DNA of 39,714 nucleotides from Baffinella frigidus (GCA_026770585.1 MU646555.1:309925-349638); one strand, 5' to 3'; positions 1 to 8,268 are shown, counted from the first letter of the stretch. The notes: a model not told the origin generated them from the sequence alone. Program-made: numbers and translations.

Positions 1-580
1 TGTGGTGTGTGTACGTGTTTATTGAACTGTTTGCAAACGCTCAAACCACCCTGCAGCGGGTCGGTGTAGTAACGGGGGGGCTGCTACGCAACGGGTTCCG
101 GGTTCCAGGGGCTGCTATGCAGACCCCGTTGCGTAGCAACGGGTTCCGGGGGCTGATACGCAACGGGGTGTGGTGTGTGTACGTGTTTATTGAACTGTTT
201 ACAAACGCTCAAACCACCCTCTAGCGGGCGGCGTAGTAACGGGGTCCCCGGAACCCGTTGCTTAGCAGACCCCGTTGCTACGTAACGGGTTCCGGGAGCG
301 GCTACGCAGACCCCGTTGCTACGCAACGGGTTCCAGGGGCGGCTATGCAGACCCCGTTGCTACGCAGGCCCGTTGCGTAGCAGACCCGTTGCGTAGCAAC
401 GGGTTCCGGGTTCCGGGTTCCGGGTTCCGGGTTCCGGGTTCCGGGTTCCGGGTTCCGGGTTCCGGGTTCCGGGTTCCGGGTTCCGGGTTCCGGGGACTGC
501 TACGCAGACCCCGGTGCTACGCAACGGGTTCCGGGTTCCGTGTTCCAGGGGCTGCTACGCAACGGTGCTTGGTAGACTTC
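1..580. repeat. Composite repeat region, possibly a genome or segment end
   Basis: No convincing gene is present; ORFs here are translations of repeats. Three layers are visible. A block at 1-76 recurs imperfectly at 169-243 (offset 168). Hairpin units CCCGTTGC-nnn-GCAACGGG occur repeatedly, with loops GTA or TAC, mixed with spaced half-units such as AGACCCCGTTGC. A GGGTTCC heptamer is tandemly repeated at 401-491. The same hairpin plus heptamer recurs between genes near 26.07, 28.3, 30.3 and 33.1 kb. Position at the window edge and repeat density fit a terminal or subterminal region, but the window edge may simply be a contig break. Confidence 0.8.
401..491 (+). repeat. GGGTTCC heptamer tandem array, 13 perfect copies
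   Basis: Thirteen uninterrupted GGGTTCC units are counted directly. The spacing GGG-N4-GGG satisfies the usual G-quadruplex pattern on the + strand. The array directly follows a CCCGTTGC-GTA-GCAACGGG hairpin, whose last GGG is the first GGG of the array. Confidence 0.95.
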
Positions 581-1256
581 AGGACTCTGCTGCGTCGGCA
601 TCAACACATGTCCGTTCGTGTAGACAAATCGCTTCACCGTCGAGCTCGCTTGTAAAGGCATTTGCGACCGCGTCTGTCAAGTCTTCACTGTCCCGGGGGT
701 CTGAAAAAAATACACCCGCGTGATCCCAGTCCCAGAGACACTGCGCACGGTCGTGCGACGCGAGCGCACCCGAGTGCACCGAGTATTGTAGTTGGAGAAC
801 GGACAACCGCACGGCCTCTAGTTTTACCAGCAACTGGGCGCATGTATCTGCGATGAGCGCAATTTCATTCGTGTCGTTCAATTGCTCGGAGATTTCAGAT
901 GTCGATGAGAATTTGTCCTGTCCTATTAGATGCGAATACGTGGGAGAGTCCTGGGATACCCGAGGGCTATCATTTTGCTGGTCTACTTTATTCGACTCGG
1001 TGTGGTCTAGTGCGGGCTCGGGTTGGGGGTCTGGTTGGAGGTCTGGTTGGAGGTCTGGTCCACCTTGCTGTGAGTATGGAAAATAGTCTAGTTCTGTGAC
1101 ATGCTCTGGGTCGGGTTCTGGAGTATCGGGGTCTGATCCTGACTCGGTCCCGGGCTCTACTACGACCGCTAAACCGAACGACGCAAGTGGGTCGTCGAAT
1201 GGATCCATATTCAAACCGGTTGTGTGTATGGGAGAGAGAGAGCGTGGTATGGGCAT
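579..1256 (-). CDS. Acidic proline-rich hypothetical protein
   Basis: This is a 225-residue protein that I do not recognise. An internal Met about 16 residues in (ATG at 1206-1208, before DPFDDP) is an alternative start. Residues ~30-90 are strongly acidic and Pro/Gln-rich with a three-fold DLQP/DPQP repeat, visible in DNA as near-identical ggaggtctggtt units around 1025-1060. The C-terminal half is more globular (leucine-rich stretch near AQLLVKLEAV, then a Cys/Trp-containing segment). An acidic repeat arm joined to a small folded domain is common in viral transcription or tegument-like proteins, but no function can be assigned. The 3' end abuts the repeat region. The stop is TGA, followed four codons or so later by a second in-frame stop. 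Confidence 0.6.
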   Translation of the reverse strand: MPIPRSLSPIHTTGLNMDPFDDPLASFGLAVVVEPGTESGSDPDTPEPDPEHVTELDYFPYSQQGGPDLQPDLQPDPQPEPALDHTESNKVDQQNDSPRVSQDSPTYSHLIGQDKFSSTSEISEQLNDTNEIALIADTCAQLLVKLEAVRLSVLQLQYSVHSGALASHDRAQCLWDWDHAGVFFSDPRDSEDLTDAVANAFTSELDGEAICLHERTCVDADAAES

Positions 1257-1374
1257 ACTCGACGGGTGAAGCTTATCTACTACGTGTTGTCAACTCGATA
1301 CTTATCGTATGGAATCTGTATTACAGACTGTTTGAAGTTGACAAATTTGATTTGATTTGGTTTGGTACGGTTTG

Positions 1375-1400
1375 GATAACTTCCATTAATGGAAGTTATC
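1375..1400. promoter_or_regulatory. Perfect 26-base palindrome
   Basis: The half-site GATAACTTCCATT is followed immediately by its exact reverse complement with no spacer. It lies in the ~200-base gap between two minus-strand genes (579-1256 and 1453-1800), just after a run of TTTGATTTGGTTTGG-like repeats. Such a site could bind a dimeric protein (operator or origin) or extrude a cruciform. The function is inferred only from the symmetry. Confidence 0.75.
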
Positions 1401-1452
1401 GTGTCATTCCATAGGAATTCCCCGAGTCTTGGTGTTTGTTTGTTTGGTTGGT

Positions 1453-1800
1453 TCATTGTCTAGCACGTTTACAGACCGGGCTACGGTCGCGTTCCGGGTC
1501 GCTGTCCCCGTTGTCTACACCCTCGTTGTTTGCGGTTGTCTCGGGTCCTGTGTTTCTATAGAGTGTGGCGATTCCATTTTCTACACTAATGAAGTGGTAA
1601 TTTGGAAGGATAACCTTAAAAACTGGTTGGTCGGTGGTCTCCGCCTTTTGATGCAACTTGATGACGGCCATACGGAAGTTGCTATACGCAACCGTCCGAG
1701 TGATCGAGTCACCGTTTGTGAGCCGGCGTAGTTCTGTTTCGAACGTCTTGAGATGGACACTGTCATGAACTGTATGCTGTAGGATGACCCGACGCGACAT
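1453..1800 (-). CDS. Small hypothetical protein with basic C-terminus
   Basis: About 115 residues from the first true ATG (1798-1800); a longer reading needs a TTG start. The body is a mixed alpha/beta-looking sequence (RRVILQHTVHD, FRMAVIKLHQ, VFKVILPNYHF). It is followed by an acidic low-complexity stretch and a terminal basic cluster CKRARQ that resembles a nuclear localisation signal. I recognise no family. Intergenic sequence on both sides and non-random composition support a real gene. A small divergent reading frame starts at 1824. Confidence 0.55.
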   Translation of the reverse strand: MSRRVILQHTVHDSVHLKTFETELRRLTNGDSITRTVAYSNFRMAVIKLHQKAETTDQPVFKVILPNYHFISVENGIATLYRNTGPETTANNEGVDNGDSDPERDRSPVCKRARQ

Positions 1801-1823
1801 ACTGGACCCACGTTGCAACGGCG

Positions 1824-2027
1824 ATGCTTTTCAAGGCAACGCAACCATTGGCACAGATTTCGAGATACAGAGGTATTGTTTTTTTTACAAAGTGTCTACA
1901 GGTATTCAAAAACGGGACCTGTTACTGCATGTTATTCAACAAGTACAAGCGTGGTCTCCACCAGCTCGAGGTTGGGGCCACCGTCTCTCGAGTGAAAACA
2001 CACAGCACAGCTGATCCCCGCGTGTGA
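1824..2027 (+). CDS. Possible small basic protein
   Basis: A 67-residue ORF with an ATG start, divergent from the gene ending at 1453. It is basic and contains two Cys in CYCMLFNKYKRG. It fills an otherwise empty 250-base gap before the TBP gene. No family is recognised, and an overlapping frame of similar length exists, so this may be chance. Confidence 0.25.
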   Translation: MLFKATQPLAQISRYRGIVFFTKCLQVFKNGTCYCMLFNKYKRGLHQLEVGATVSRVKTHSTADPRV

Positions 2028-2058
2028 TACTGGCAGAGGTAGCGACAGCATCTAGGCG

Positions 2059-3150
2059 ATGAGTAAACGAATGTACGTGGCGGTTGAACCGGGTGACGAA
2101 CCGGAAGCTGTGGACCGAAATGTTGCGAAACGGGTCCGAAAAATTCCGTCCGGAAATAACCAGAAAACCGTTACAGACCCGGTGTCAAACATAACCGCTC
2201 GGGTACCAGACCAACCCGCACTGGTCCATGTGTCGGTCGTCGACAACGACAGTTCGTGTCAACTTGCTACTACGAACCCTGCCACCAACCAAGAAGACGG
2301 GGATACAACACACCACACCCCCATCCTGCCCATCCACACCTCTTCATTCTCAACGGATGCCTTCCCGGATCCATATGATCACTTGCTTGACGATACACCC
2401 ATCACGACGATACACAATCTAGTGGGAACTTCCGAGATAGCTGCATCTGTCACCCCAATCGACCTCGAACATGTCTTCAGATGTTTACCCAATAGCTTTT
2501 ACGATCGAAAACGCTTCGCTGCCATCACGATACGCGTATGTTCTCCGGTGTGTACTGCGTTACTCTTTACAAGTGGTAAACTCGTTTTGACAGGTTGCAA
2601 GTCGCTAATTGAATGCACGCTGGCTGCTCTAAAGGTCGCGCGCATGCTGCAGCGATATCTACCAGGTGTATCGTTCAATGTTCGGAATATGGTGGTGCAA
2701 AACGTCGTAGCTCATGTCGTGATATCCATGCGGCCAGGACAAAAGTTGAACATCCAAAAGATGTACGAGGAGAATTCCTGCAACTGTAAGTTCCATTTCA
2801 AGGCATGAATTTTTAAAATCCATATAATAACCCGTTCCCGATCTAAACTGTTGGAATCCTGGTTGTAATCGTCTCCCTGCACTCATACAGGTACGTATCA
2901 GGCTAAACTGTTCCCCGGGGCCATTTACCGTGCGCAGAACGCCGAAGTTGTGCTTCTCTGCTTCACTAGTGGCAAAATCGTTCGTGGACCCATCCTAAAC
3001 CCTACAATATAAACTCTAAACATTAACCTGTAACACAACCGCTAAACCCTACACCCAACCCATAAGGTAATCACCGGTGGTAAATTCGAACGGGACATAG
3101 AGACCGGTTGGCGGAAGCTCTGGCCCATCGTCCGTCAATACGTCGAGTAA
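2059..3150 (+). CDS. TATA-binding protein, three exons
   Basis: General transcription factor that bends TATA-box DNA and nucleates the pre-initiation complex. Proposed join: 2059-2785, 2891-2979, 3067-3150, giving 299 residues. Residues 1-~120 are a disordered Ser/Thr/Pro arm. After that come the two TBP half-repeats. Repeat one contains RFAAITIR and TALLFTSGKLVLTG. Repeat two, read only across the introns, contains AKLFPGAIYR, VLLCFTSGKIV and ITGGK. The four phenylalanines that intercalate into the TATA box in cellular TBP (RFAA, LLF, LFPG, LCF) are all present. Intron 1 has a consensus GTAAGT donor. Both junctions restore the TBP alignment exactly, so the structure is well supported. The window is full of TATA boxes that could be its targets. 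It is diverged from cellular TBP, so viral rather than host contamination. Confidence 0.93.
2786..2890 (+). other. Intron 1 of the TBP gene (105 bases)
   Basis: GTAAGT donor, acceptor ...CATACAG, phase 1. Removing it joins the end of repeat one to the LFPGAIYR start of repeat two, as in TBP proteins. Confidence 0.88.
2980..3066 (+). other. Intron 2 of the TBP gene (87 bases)
   Basis: GTTCGT donor, acceptor ...CATAAG, phase 0. It splits FTSGKI from VITGGK, a nearly invariant TBP block. The interior is G-poor and rich in CCTAAACCC-like words, as in the introns at 7463 and 17036. Confidence 0.88.
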
Positions 3151-3190
3151 ACCTTTATAAACATGGTCTCTACCAACAATTCGTCAAATT

Positions 3191-3207
3191 CCATACAGTC
3201 TGTATGG
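3191..3207. promoter_or_regulatory. 17-base inverted repeat CCATACAG-T-CTGTATGG
   Basis: Perfect 8-base arms around one base, in the gap between TBP and the next gene. The core ACAGTCTGT also forms the centre of the four-copy repeat at 30156-30225. This is a candidate operator-type site; binding is inferred. Confidence 0.5.
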
Positions 3208-3288
3208 ACCAGCTCGCATAGTAAAAAAGAAACACCGTTGTTGCACATACATACCCAGCCGATCCAGTAGAACCATCAAAAACCAGCG

Positions 3289-3636
3289 ATGGGTCATCCT
3301 AGAAAAACGGCTCCATCGTGGTACACAGGAACCTTTGTGCAATGGCAACTCATGTCAATGTCGGATCGAAAGAACGCGGGCAATGCAGTGTACCGTGCAG
3401 CCAATCTCGAATCGTGTAGGGAACGCGAAAGAGAGTACAATGCCACCCACAAAGAATCGAGAGCAGTGTCCAAACACGGGTACTACCAAGCGAACAAAGA
3501 GGAAATAGCTGTAAAGACCGCGGAATACCGGGATGAACACCGCGATGAGATAAACGTGAAGCAGAAGGTTAAGTACCACGACGACCAGAAGGCTGCGTAT
3601 GAGATGTTCGGAGACGGTATGTTAGGCGGCTGGTAG
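3289..3636 (+). CDS. Small charged hypothetical protein
   Basis: 115 residues with an ATG start. The centre is strongly charged and probably helical, with the rhythm YYQANKEEI...YRDEHRDEI...KYHDDQ, a repeated Tyr-x-x-(Asn/Glu)-Lys/Arg-Glu pattern. I have seen this style in giant-virus and endonuclease-associated DNA-binding segments. No catalytic motif is visible. It stands alone between TBP and an 8-base tandem repeat. Function unknown. Confidence 0.55.
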   Translation: MGHPRKTAPSWYTGTFVQWQLMSMSDRKNAGNAVYRAANLESCREREREYNATHKESRAVSKHGYYQANKEEIAVKTAEYRDEHRDEINVKQKVKYHDDQKAAYEMFGDGMLGGW

Positions 3637-3684
3637 CACACGGTAACACCGTGTGCATTCCAAGCGTACCGCCAACGGAGAAGC

Positions 3685-3732
3685 ACTGCAACACTGCAAC
3701 ACTGCAACACTGCAACACTGCAACACTGCAAC
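3685..3732 (+). repeat. Tandem repeat (ACTGCAAC)x6
   Basis: Six perfect 8-base units just downstream of the 3289-3636 gene. Minus-strand ORFs rich in CCSVAVLQ are translations of this repeat and not genes. Confidence 0.95.
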
Positions 3733-3822
3733 ACAGTCCGCGGTACTGCAGGGGGTGGAGAGGGTATACAAAGTGACTGCGTAGTAACAACGGCGAGCGC
3801 ATAAGGTAGAGGGCCGATTAAT

Positions 3823-3832
3823 ACATATATTT
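3823..3832 (+). promoter_or_regulatory. TATA box for the peptidase gene
   Basis: ACATATATTT lies about 28-37 bases before the ATG at 3860. A second TATTTAAA sits at 3870-3877. Confidence 0.45.
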
Positions 3833-3859
3833 GTGTAGAGCAGATAGTAGCACGCGGCG

Positions 3860-4496
3860 ATGCTACATGTATTTAAAGCATGGTCTATGCATGCAAACAT
3901 CGAAACCCCTTTCACCCAACAGAGACGGTGGGGAGTGCTCGGGTTAAACAAACAAATAAAGAAGAAACAAACTGAGTGGTTCTATTCTCTGGCGGACCGT
4001 GCGTTTGTGCTTTTACGAACCAAGAGACCAATCCGAACATTGGTTAAATCGACTCGTCGCGTCGTTGGGGACACACTACGTATCACATGTGGAAATTCTT
4101 TTCGAAGACGATATGGCCGCGTCTATATTTGCTGAGGATGAAGTCTTCTTTCACAAGCGAACTTACGCAAACCCCAGCTACTTGATCAAGGGGTTCACAG
4201 TCTCTGAGAACAGTTATAGGTTAATGTATGAATTTTGTAGAAGTGCGGCCGCACGACATGTAGGGTTTTCCAATCTCAAGATGTTCTGTGGTCCGATGTG
4301 TGGATATAAAGGATCATACGACTACACGTTCTGCTCGGAATTCGTGACACAGACACTCCAAGTAGGGGGGGTTGGTTTTGCAATGAAGATAGACGCCTCA
4401 CGTAGCACCCCGTCTACTCTACTGGAAAAAATCAAACGCAGTGAGCTAGTGTGTTTCGACACCACTGCATTCAAACTGGGCCAGGCGTTCAAGTAA
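3860..4496 (+). CDS. Permuted papain-fold (YiiX/NlpC-type) cysteine peptidase or amidase, probably spliced
   Basis: Circularly permuted papain-like enzymes have an N-terminal His and a later Cys, and hydrolyse amide or acyl-ester bonds; poxvirus G6-type proteins are relatives. Here the His lies in YVSHVEIL and the Cys in TFCSEFV, in the permuted order and spacing. The continuous frame (3999-4496) has only a GTG at its start and truncates the conserved N-terminal strand. Splicing 3928-3976 (GT...AG, 49 bases) joins an ATG exon at 3860 to GSILWRTVRL, which resembles the family's usual GDILL strand. This gives join(3860-3927, 3977-4496), 195 residues. The catalytic pair is seen; the exon 1 assignment is inference. 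Confidence 0.7.
3928..3976 (+). other. Candidate short intron (49 bases) in the peptidase gene
   Basis: GTGGGG donor and ...AACTGAG acceptor, phase 2. It removes in-frame stops at 3945 and 3957 and restores an ATG start. It lacks the CCCTAA-like words seen in other introns of this window, so it is less certain. Confidence 0.4.
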
Positions 4497-4557
4497 AAAT
4501 ATGTATGTAAAAGGTGCATTTGATATGTCTAGAAAACCACTATTGCCACCACGAGTA

Positions 4558-5580
4558 CTAGTATCGGAGCCCGGTGGCCCGGTTGTCACTGGTAGGATAC
4601 CGAGATGCCGCACTGTCCGACGCCATACCCCGGTACTTATGAAGCACATCACGAACAGCCTTTCCGACGATATGACGTTGCTCGGTCTCTGAGCGGCTGC
4701 TGAGTGGGTGGCGGTTGGCCATGTCCCGGTGCATCGGGATGTTTGCACGTGAATTCATCTGGGTGTTTGCATATGGATTCACCGGGGTACGTGCATACGA
4801 CTGCATCGGGGCAGGTGTACGCACCTCGCGCACCGACCCACGGTCATTGTGATTCCTAAGCAGGGTGCGAATCTGATCATCACTCATCAAACCGTTACCC
4901 GGTCCGTCCCGGCGCCTAGGTAGACCGAAGCCATCCCCGACACTGCTATTAGTTGCAAACGGGTCGTGGTATGAACGATAACAGGGATCGTTGTAGGGTG
5001 CACCGATGCGCTCCTCATGGAGACCGTTCGGTGCATTTGCGTGACCTGGGTGGTCGTATGAACCGGGGGCAATATACGAGGAAGAGGTTTTGACAGCGGG
5101 TTTGTAGAGACCGTCGTGTCCGATGAGACCGATCGAGGGCACTGCAGACGCCGTCATGGCTGCATTATTCATCTGGTGCTGCTGCTGCAGCTGCTGGGCG
5201 TAATGGTTGGCCATAACGTCCGGTTTGAAGTCGACGACCGACACATTCTGGGTCGTGGCACCGGGCATCCCACTATATGCGTACTGCTGGTTGATATTCG
5301 TCCCCATAGGCATTTGCTGCTGCACCAGCTGCTGTTGCTGCTGATGAAGCTGCTGCTGTAGCTGCATGCCACTGTACATATGCTGCATGGGATGCATGGC
5401 TGTGGCAGAGGGATTAGCTGCAAACGCACCCATATTATCCTGGGTCATGGAACACATGCTTGTGTTCGGGGTGTCTATCAAAGGCATTGACGCGGGGGTT
5501 TCTGTCTTCATGGGTGCAGGAGCTCGCGACATTTTATAGATTGGACTGATTTCGAACCTCAATCGTTGGTTGTGAGACAT
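4558..5580 (-). CDS. Gln/Met-rich low-complexity protein
   Basis: 340 residues, ATG at 5578-5580; a second ATG follows at 5531-5533, directly after TATAAA, so the shorter start is possible. Residues ~55-145 are Gln/Met/His-rich (LQQQLHQQQQQ and similar). The rest is Pro/Arg/Asn/Tyr-rich, and the C-terminus is basic. No enzymatic motif or membrane segment is present. Poly-Gln arms of this kind occur in transcriptional co-activators and in virion matrix or condensate-forming proteins, so the role is open. It precedes the small tail-anchored protein (5611-6021) in the same orientation with a 30-base gap, suggesting co-expression. Confidence 0.65.
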   Translation of the reverse strand: MSHNQRLRFEISPIYKMSRAPAPMKTETPASMPLIDTPNTSMCSMTQDNMGAFAANPSATAMHPMQHMYSGMQLQQQLHQQQQQLVQQQMPMGTNINQQYAYSGMPGATTQNVSVVDFKPDVMANHYAQQLQQQHQMNNAAMTASAVPSIGLIGHDGLYKPAVKTSSSYIAPGSYDHPGHANAPNGLHEERIGAPYNDPCYRSYHDPFATNSSVGDGFGLPRRRDGPGNGLMSDDQIRTLLRNHNDRGSVREVRTPAPMQSYARTPVNPYANTQMNSRANIPMHRDMANRHPLSSRSETEQRHIVGKAVRDVLHKYRGMASDSAASRYPTSDNRATGLRY

Positions 5581-5610
5581 GCCGTGATGGGGTTCTTAAA
5601 TAATTTTGGT

Positions 5611-6021
5611 TCAACAACCGACGTGCGGGCTATTGAAAACCACACAAATTGTGATGATGACGACCGCAAGGTATAGCGCAACACAAAGTTGGTACAGTGG
5701 CAGTGATGACACATAAACCGACGGCTTGTCGACGTCGGTCTTGGATGATGTTCCGGTTGTAGGGATACCAACTGTGACAGTTTCAGGGGCTAACACTGGC
5801 CCCGTGGCGGTCTGGATTGTGTTTCCCAGAGGGTCGTTTCTGGTACCCGAAGTGTTACCATGCAAGACGGGTCCCGTCTCCTCTCCTCGGCGGTTTATAT
5901 CTCTGGCATGGGTTGTATCATACGACGGCGGGAAAGTTTGTCCTTGTGACGCCTCCCCGTATTGAACTGGCTGTGTAAACCCCCCACCGAAAACATCTTC
6001 GTGCCTGCCATGTGTCTTCAT
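5611..6021 (-). CDS. Small tail-anchored membrane protein
   Basis: 136 residues with an ATG start. Residues 1-~100 are hydrophilic and Pro/Thr/Gly-rich. The last ~30 residues form one hydrophobic helix (LYQLCVALYLAVVIITICVVF) followed by a few polar residues. This is the topology of a C-tail-anchored protein, as in many virion membrane proteins. It has no signal peptide and no recognised family. It shares a ~90-base divergent promoter region with the HIRAN gene at 6110. Confidence 0.65.
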   Translation of the reverse strand: MKTHGRHEDVFGGGFTQPVQYGEASQGQTFPPSYDTTHARDINRRGEETGPVLHGNTSGTRNDPLGNTIQTATGPVLAPETVTVGIPTTGTSSKTDVDKPSVYVSSLPLYQLCVALYLAVVIITICVVFNSPHVGC

Positions 6022-6064
6022 CGATCGTCTCGAAAACGAATTTGTCTGGATCAGTACCGGTTCG

Positions 6065-6074
6065 TATATATATA
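6065..6074 (+). promoter_or_regulatory. TATA box (TATATATATA) of the HIRAN gene
   Basis: Ten alternating T/A bases end 36 bases before the ATG at 6110, the usual TATA-to-start spacing in this window. It lies in the divergent gap with the gene ending at 5611. Confidence 0.65.
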
Positions 6075-6109
6075 CCAGATACCCAACACGGGTCGTCTAT
6101 AACCCATTC

Positions 6110-7126
6110 ATGCCACGCGCACGGTCTAGAAAAATGCTGGAATGGATCGACTCGGATAACCGTTTTATGGCGAGTGTCAGTCGACATCAAGACTGTTTCG
6201 CACTTGTACGACTGGACCTACGTGTACCGGATATAGAGCACAGTTCCAACGAAACAGCCGAGGACGACCTATTCTTGGCCCTGCAAGAAGTGATCTGTCT
6301 CCGGCCACACCTTCCTGCAAATGGGATGTTTTCACGGAACCCGGATTTGTGCGGGGTAATTGTCCGCGTCGACAACTTCTGGAGCGCCCACGAGTCGGGT
6401 GGCAACCATGGACGTCCCATCCACCGCGGCACTGTTTATGTCAGCGGAGAGGTGAATGCATTGAAACGGTTGCGGGGAGAGCTGGACAAGCGATTTACAG
6501 GCAAATTTGCGAACAAATCGGCTAGGAGTTGTGCGGTGCGGGGTCTCAAACATGTGCTAGAGAATGGCTCACCCGGTGGCGTACATCTGAGCCGCATACG
6601 TACAGCCGAGCTTGCTGCGCCGTCGGTGTTTACAGACCCGCGTTGGCTTTGTATCGACTACTCCACAACACACCCGTTCCATTGCAAATCTTCGCCAAAG
6701 TGTAGGTTTCGTAAGGGGGGGCTGGCAGCATACAATAACCCGCATTGTAAATCGATGTGTCTTTATCTTCGAAGGGACCACGGCAATGTACACGACGCCA
6801 ACGCAGTCGCCATTGTGCAGTCTGTGCGGGTGGGGTCTCTCTTAGAATCACCGGACGGAAAGTCGGTTGTGGGGTTTCTGCCGCGGGAGCTCGCTGCATG
6901 CATCGCACCGGCGATAGACGCGGGTGTCGTGGAGGTGGTTGGACCGGGACTCTACTCAAAAACGGATTTACGATGCTGCAAGATATGGTTCAGATTTAAT
7001 GTAGCGGTTGGTGTCGATGGTACGGCCAGCTTTGGCCCCGAGTTGATTCAAGAGGGGCTCCGAGCACTGCCTTGGTGGGCAGAATCTGAAGACGATATTG
7101 CCATTGAAGCGGTCGGCCCGATTTGA
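6110..7126 (+). CDS. HIRAN-domain protein
   Basis: 338 residues. HIRAN domains bind 3' single-stranded DNA ends (for example in HLTF and Rad5 remodellers) and are also found alone or fused to nucleases in viruses and bacteria. The domain is seen at residues ~210-275: LYLRRDHGNVHDANAVAIV (the usual REP-NPYDPNAIAV block) and then VVGFLPRELAACIAP (the usual GYLPRE-A block). Residues 1-200 are unrecognised but look globular, with Cys/His near 195-205 (FHCKSSPKC). No helicase or nuclease motif is visible. A role in replication or repair is likely from the domain; details are inference. The stop is TGA followed two codons later by TAA. Confidence 0.8.
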   Translation: MPRARSRKMLEWIDSDNRFMASVSRHQDCFALVRLDLRVPDIEHSSNETAEDDLFLALQEVICLRPHLPANGMFSRNPDLCGVIVRVDNFWSAHESGGNHGRPIHRGTVYVSGEVNALKRLRGELDKRFTGKFANKSARSCAVRGLKHVLENGSPGGVHLSRIRTAELAAPSVFTDPRWLCIDYSTTHPFHCKSSPKCRFRKGGLAAYNNPHCKSMCLYLRRDHGNVHDANAVAIVQSVRVGSLLESPDGKSVVGFLPRELAACIAPAIDAGVVEVVGPGLYSKTDLRCCKIWFRFNVAVGVDGTASFGPELIQEGLRALPWWAESEDDIAIEAVGPI

Positions 7127-7199
7127 GACCCATAAACACATATATGGTTGTGTACGGCCACTCCGTTCGTCGCAGACTCTCGTGAAAAGGTACAGCCCG

Positions 7200-7208
7200 T
7201 ATATTTAA
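7200..7208 (+). promoter_or_regulatory. TATA box for the 7263 gene
   Basis: TATATTTAAG lies about 55 bases before the ATG at 7263. Confidence 0.55.
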
Positions 7209-7262
7209 GGACTATGCGTGACGTGGGTATAACTGCACAGCCCATTCGCAAACACATATCAC

Positions 7263-8034
7263 ATGTCCAACATCACCGACCCCGTCGAGACCACGCCCGC
7301 AGCAGTGCAGCCCACTGACACCAATGTTGTTGCCCCCAGTGCCGGGAACGACGTCAACGCTATGATGATGAAGATGGCAGATCAGCAGCACATGATCAGC
7401 CAGCTGAACGAGCAGCTCGCCACCAAGGACGCGGACGTCAAAGCGCTTTCGGCGAAATCACGGTTTGGAATCTAACCCCACACCCTATACCACAAACACT
7501 GCACCCTATACCATACACCAACGGCTCTAAACCCCAACCCCCGAACCGGTCACTCATCTTCCTAATCTAATCCTGAACCCCAACCCTAACCCCGATTACA
7601 GAGCCGAAATGCAGAACCTCTATTCCACTGTGATCGAGAAGTGGGTCGACACCCTAGACACTACCTCGGACCAGAGCCGCCAGGAGTTTAAGAACGGTAT
7701 GATGCGTCTTGCCGATAACGCAGAGGACCAGAATGGTATTTGGCAGGTTGTGATGTGTGCATCCTCGGCTGCAAAGCGTGACCGTGAGAGCGCGGCTATC
7801 AAAGAGCAGAACTTCCAGGAGCTCACCAAAAACTACGACGAGCTTAAGACTCGTGTTGGGGGAGGGAACTTCATGCAGCAGGAAAACCGTGTCTCTGGAC
7901 ATAAGCGCCCGGCAGAGAACGAGGCAACCCGCCCCGAAAAGAACAATATCTGGGACGACTTCTCTAGCTATATGAAGACCTCTTACAGTAATGACTCGTT
8001 CTCACCGCCGATGGGTTTCACGGCTAAGAAATAA
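7263..8034 (+). CDS. Coiled-coil protein, two exons
   Basis: Proposed join: 7263-7462, 7602-8034, about 210 residues. Exon 1 encodes a Thr/Pro/Val-rich head and then a heptad-like helix (MADQQHMISQLNEQLATKDADVKAL). This continues across the junction without a frame break into a second helical region. A conserved-looking motif IWQVVMCASSAAKRD lies near the middle and a Lys-rich, disordered tail at the end. I recognise the style from structural or scaffold-like proteins of protist viruses but cannot name the family. Strong TATA box, short 5' leader and a polyadenylation-like AATAAA at 8063 suggest high expression. Codon use is C-rich at third positions, like the capsid-like gene beside it. Confidence 0.8.
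7463..7601 (+). other. Intron (139 bases) in the coiled-coil gene
   Basis: GTTTGG donor, ATTACAG acceptor, phase 2. The frame-0 exon otherwise ends in a stop nine bases into the intron, and the next exon has no start of its own before mid-helix. The interior is G-poor with AACCCTAACCCC-like words. Confidence 0.85.
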
Positions 8035-8268
8035 CGGGCACGAATTATGTTTAGATTATTCCAATAAAGTTCTTTACGTTACACCGAACTGCAGCAGATT
8101 GCACATCCCATGGATACCACCACCACCCACAGATACCGTATAGCAACCAGCACCACAAAAATACACACATGGTCCCGTTTTGTACACACAAAGACAAGTG
8201 GGGATACTGTATGCGTAATTTCTAGTTTTTCGAGACTCTAGTTATGTTTGTGTTGTATTAATAACATC
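8035..8268. terminator. Convergent 3' region with AATAAA
   Basis: Gap of ~230 bases between the convergent coiled-coil gene (+) and the capsid-like gene (-). CCAATAAAG at 8061-8069 could serve as the polyadenylation signal of the + gene. Nothing else is recognised. Confidence 0.5.

Noticed and set aside
401-491. CRISPR-like regular array
   Set aside because: The unit is 7 bases with no spacers; it is a simple tandem repeat.
84-655. Several ORFs on both strands in 1-655
   Set aside because: They are translations of GGGTTCC and hairpin repeats (GFRVPGSGFRVP-type peptides).
3483-3951. Minus-strand ORFs rich in LQCCSVAV
   Set aside because: They come from the ACTGCAAC tandem repeat read on the other strand.
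4501-4692. 63-codon + strand ORF after the peptidase gene
   Set aside because: It lies antisense to the 3' end of the Gln-rich gene and has no supporting signal.
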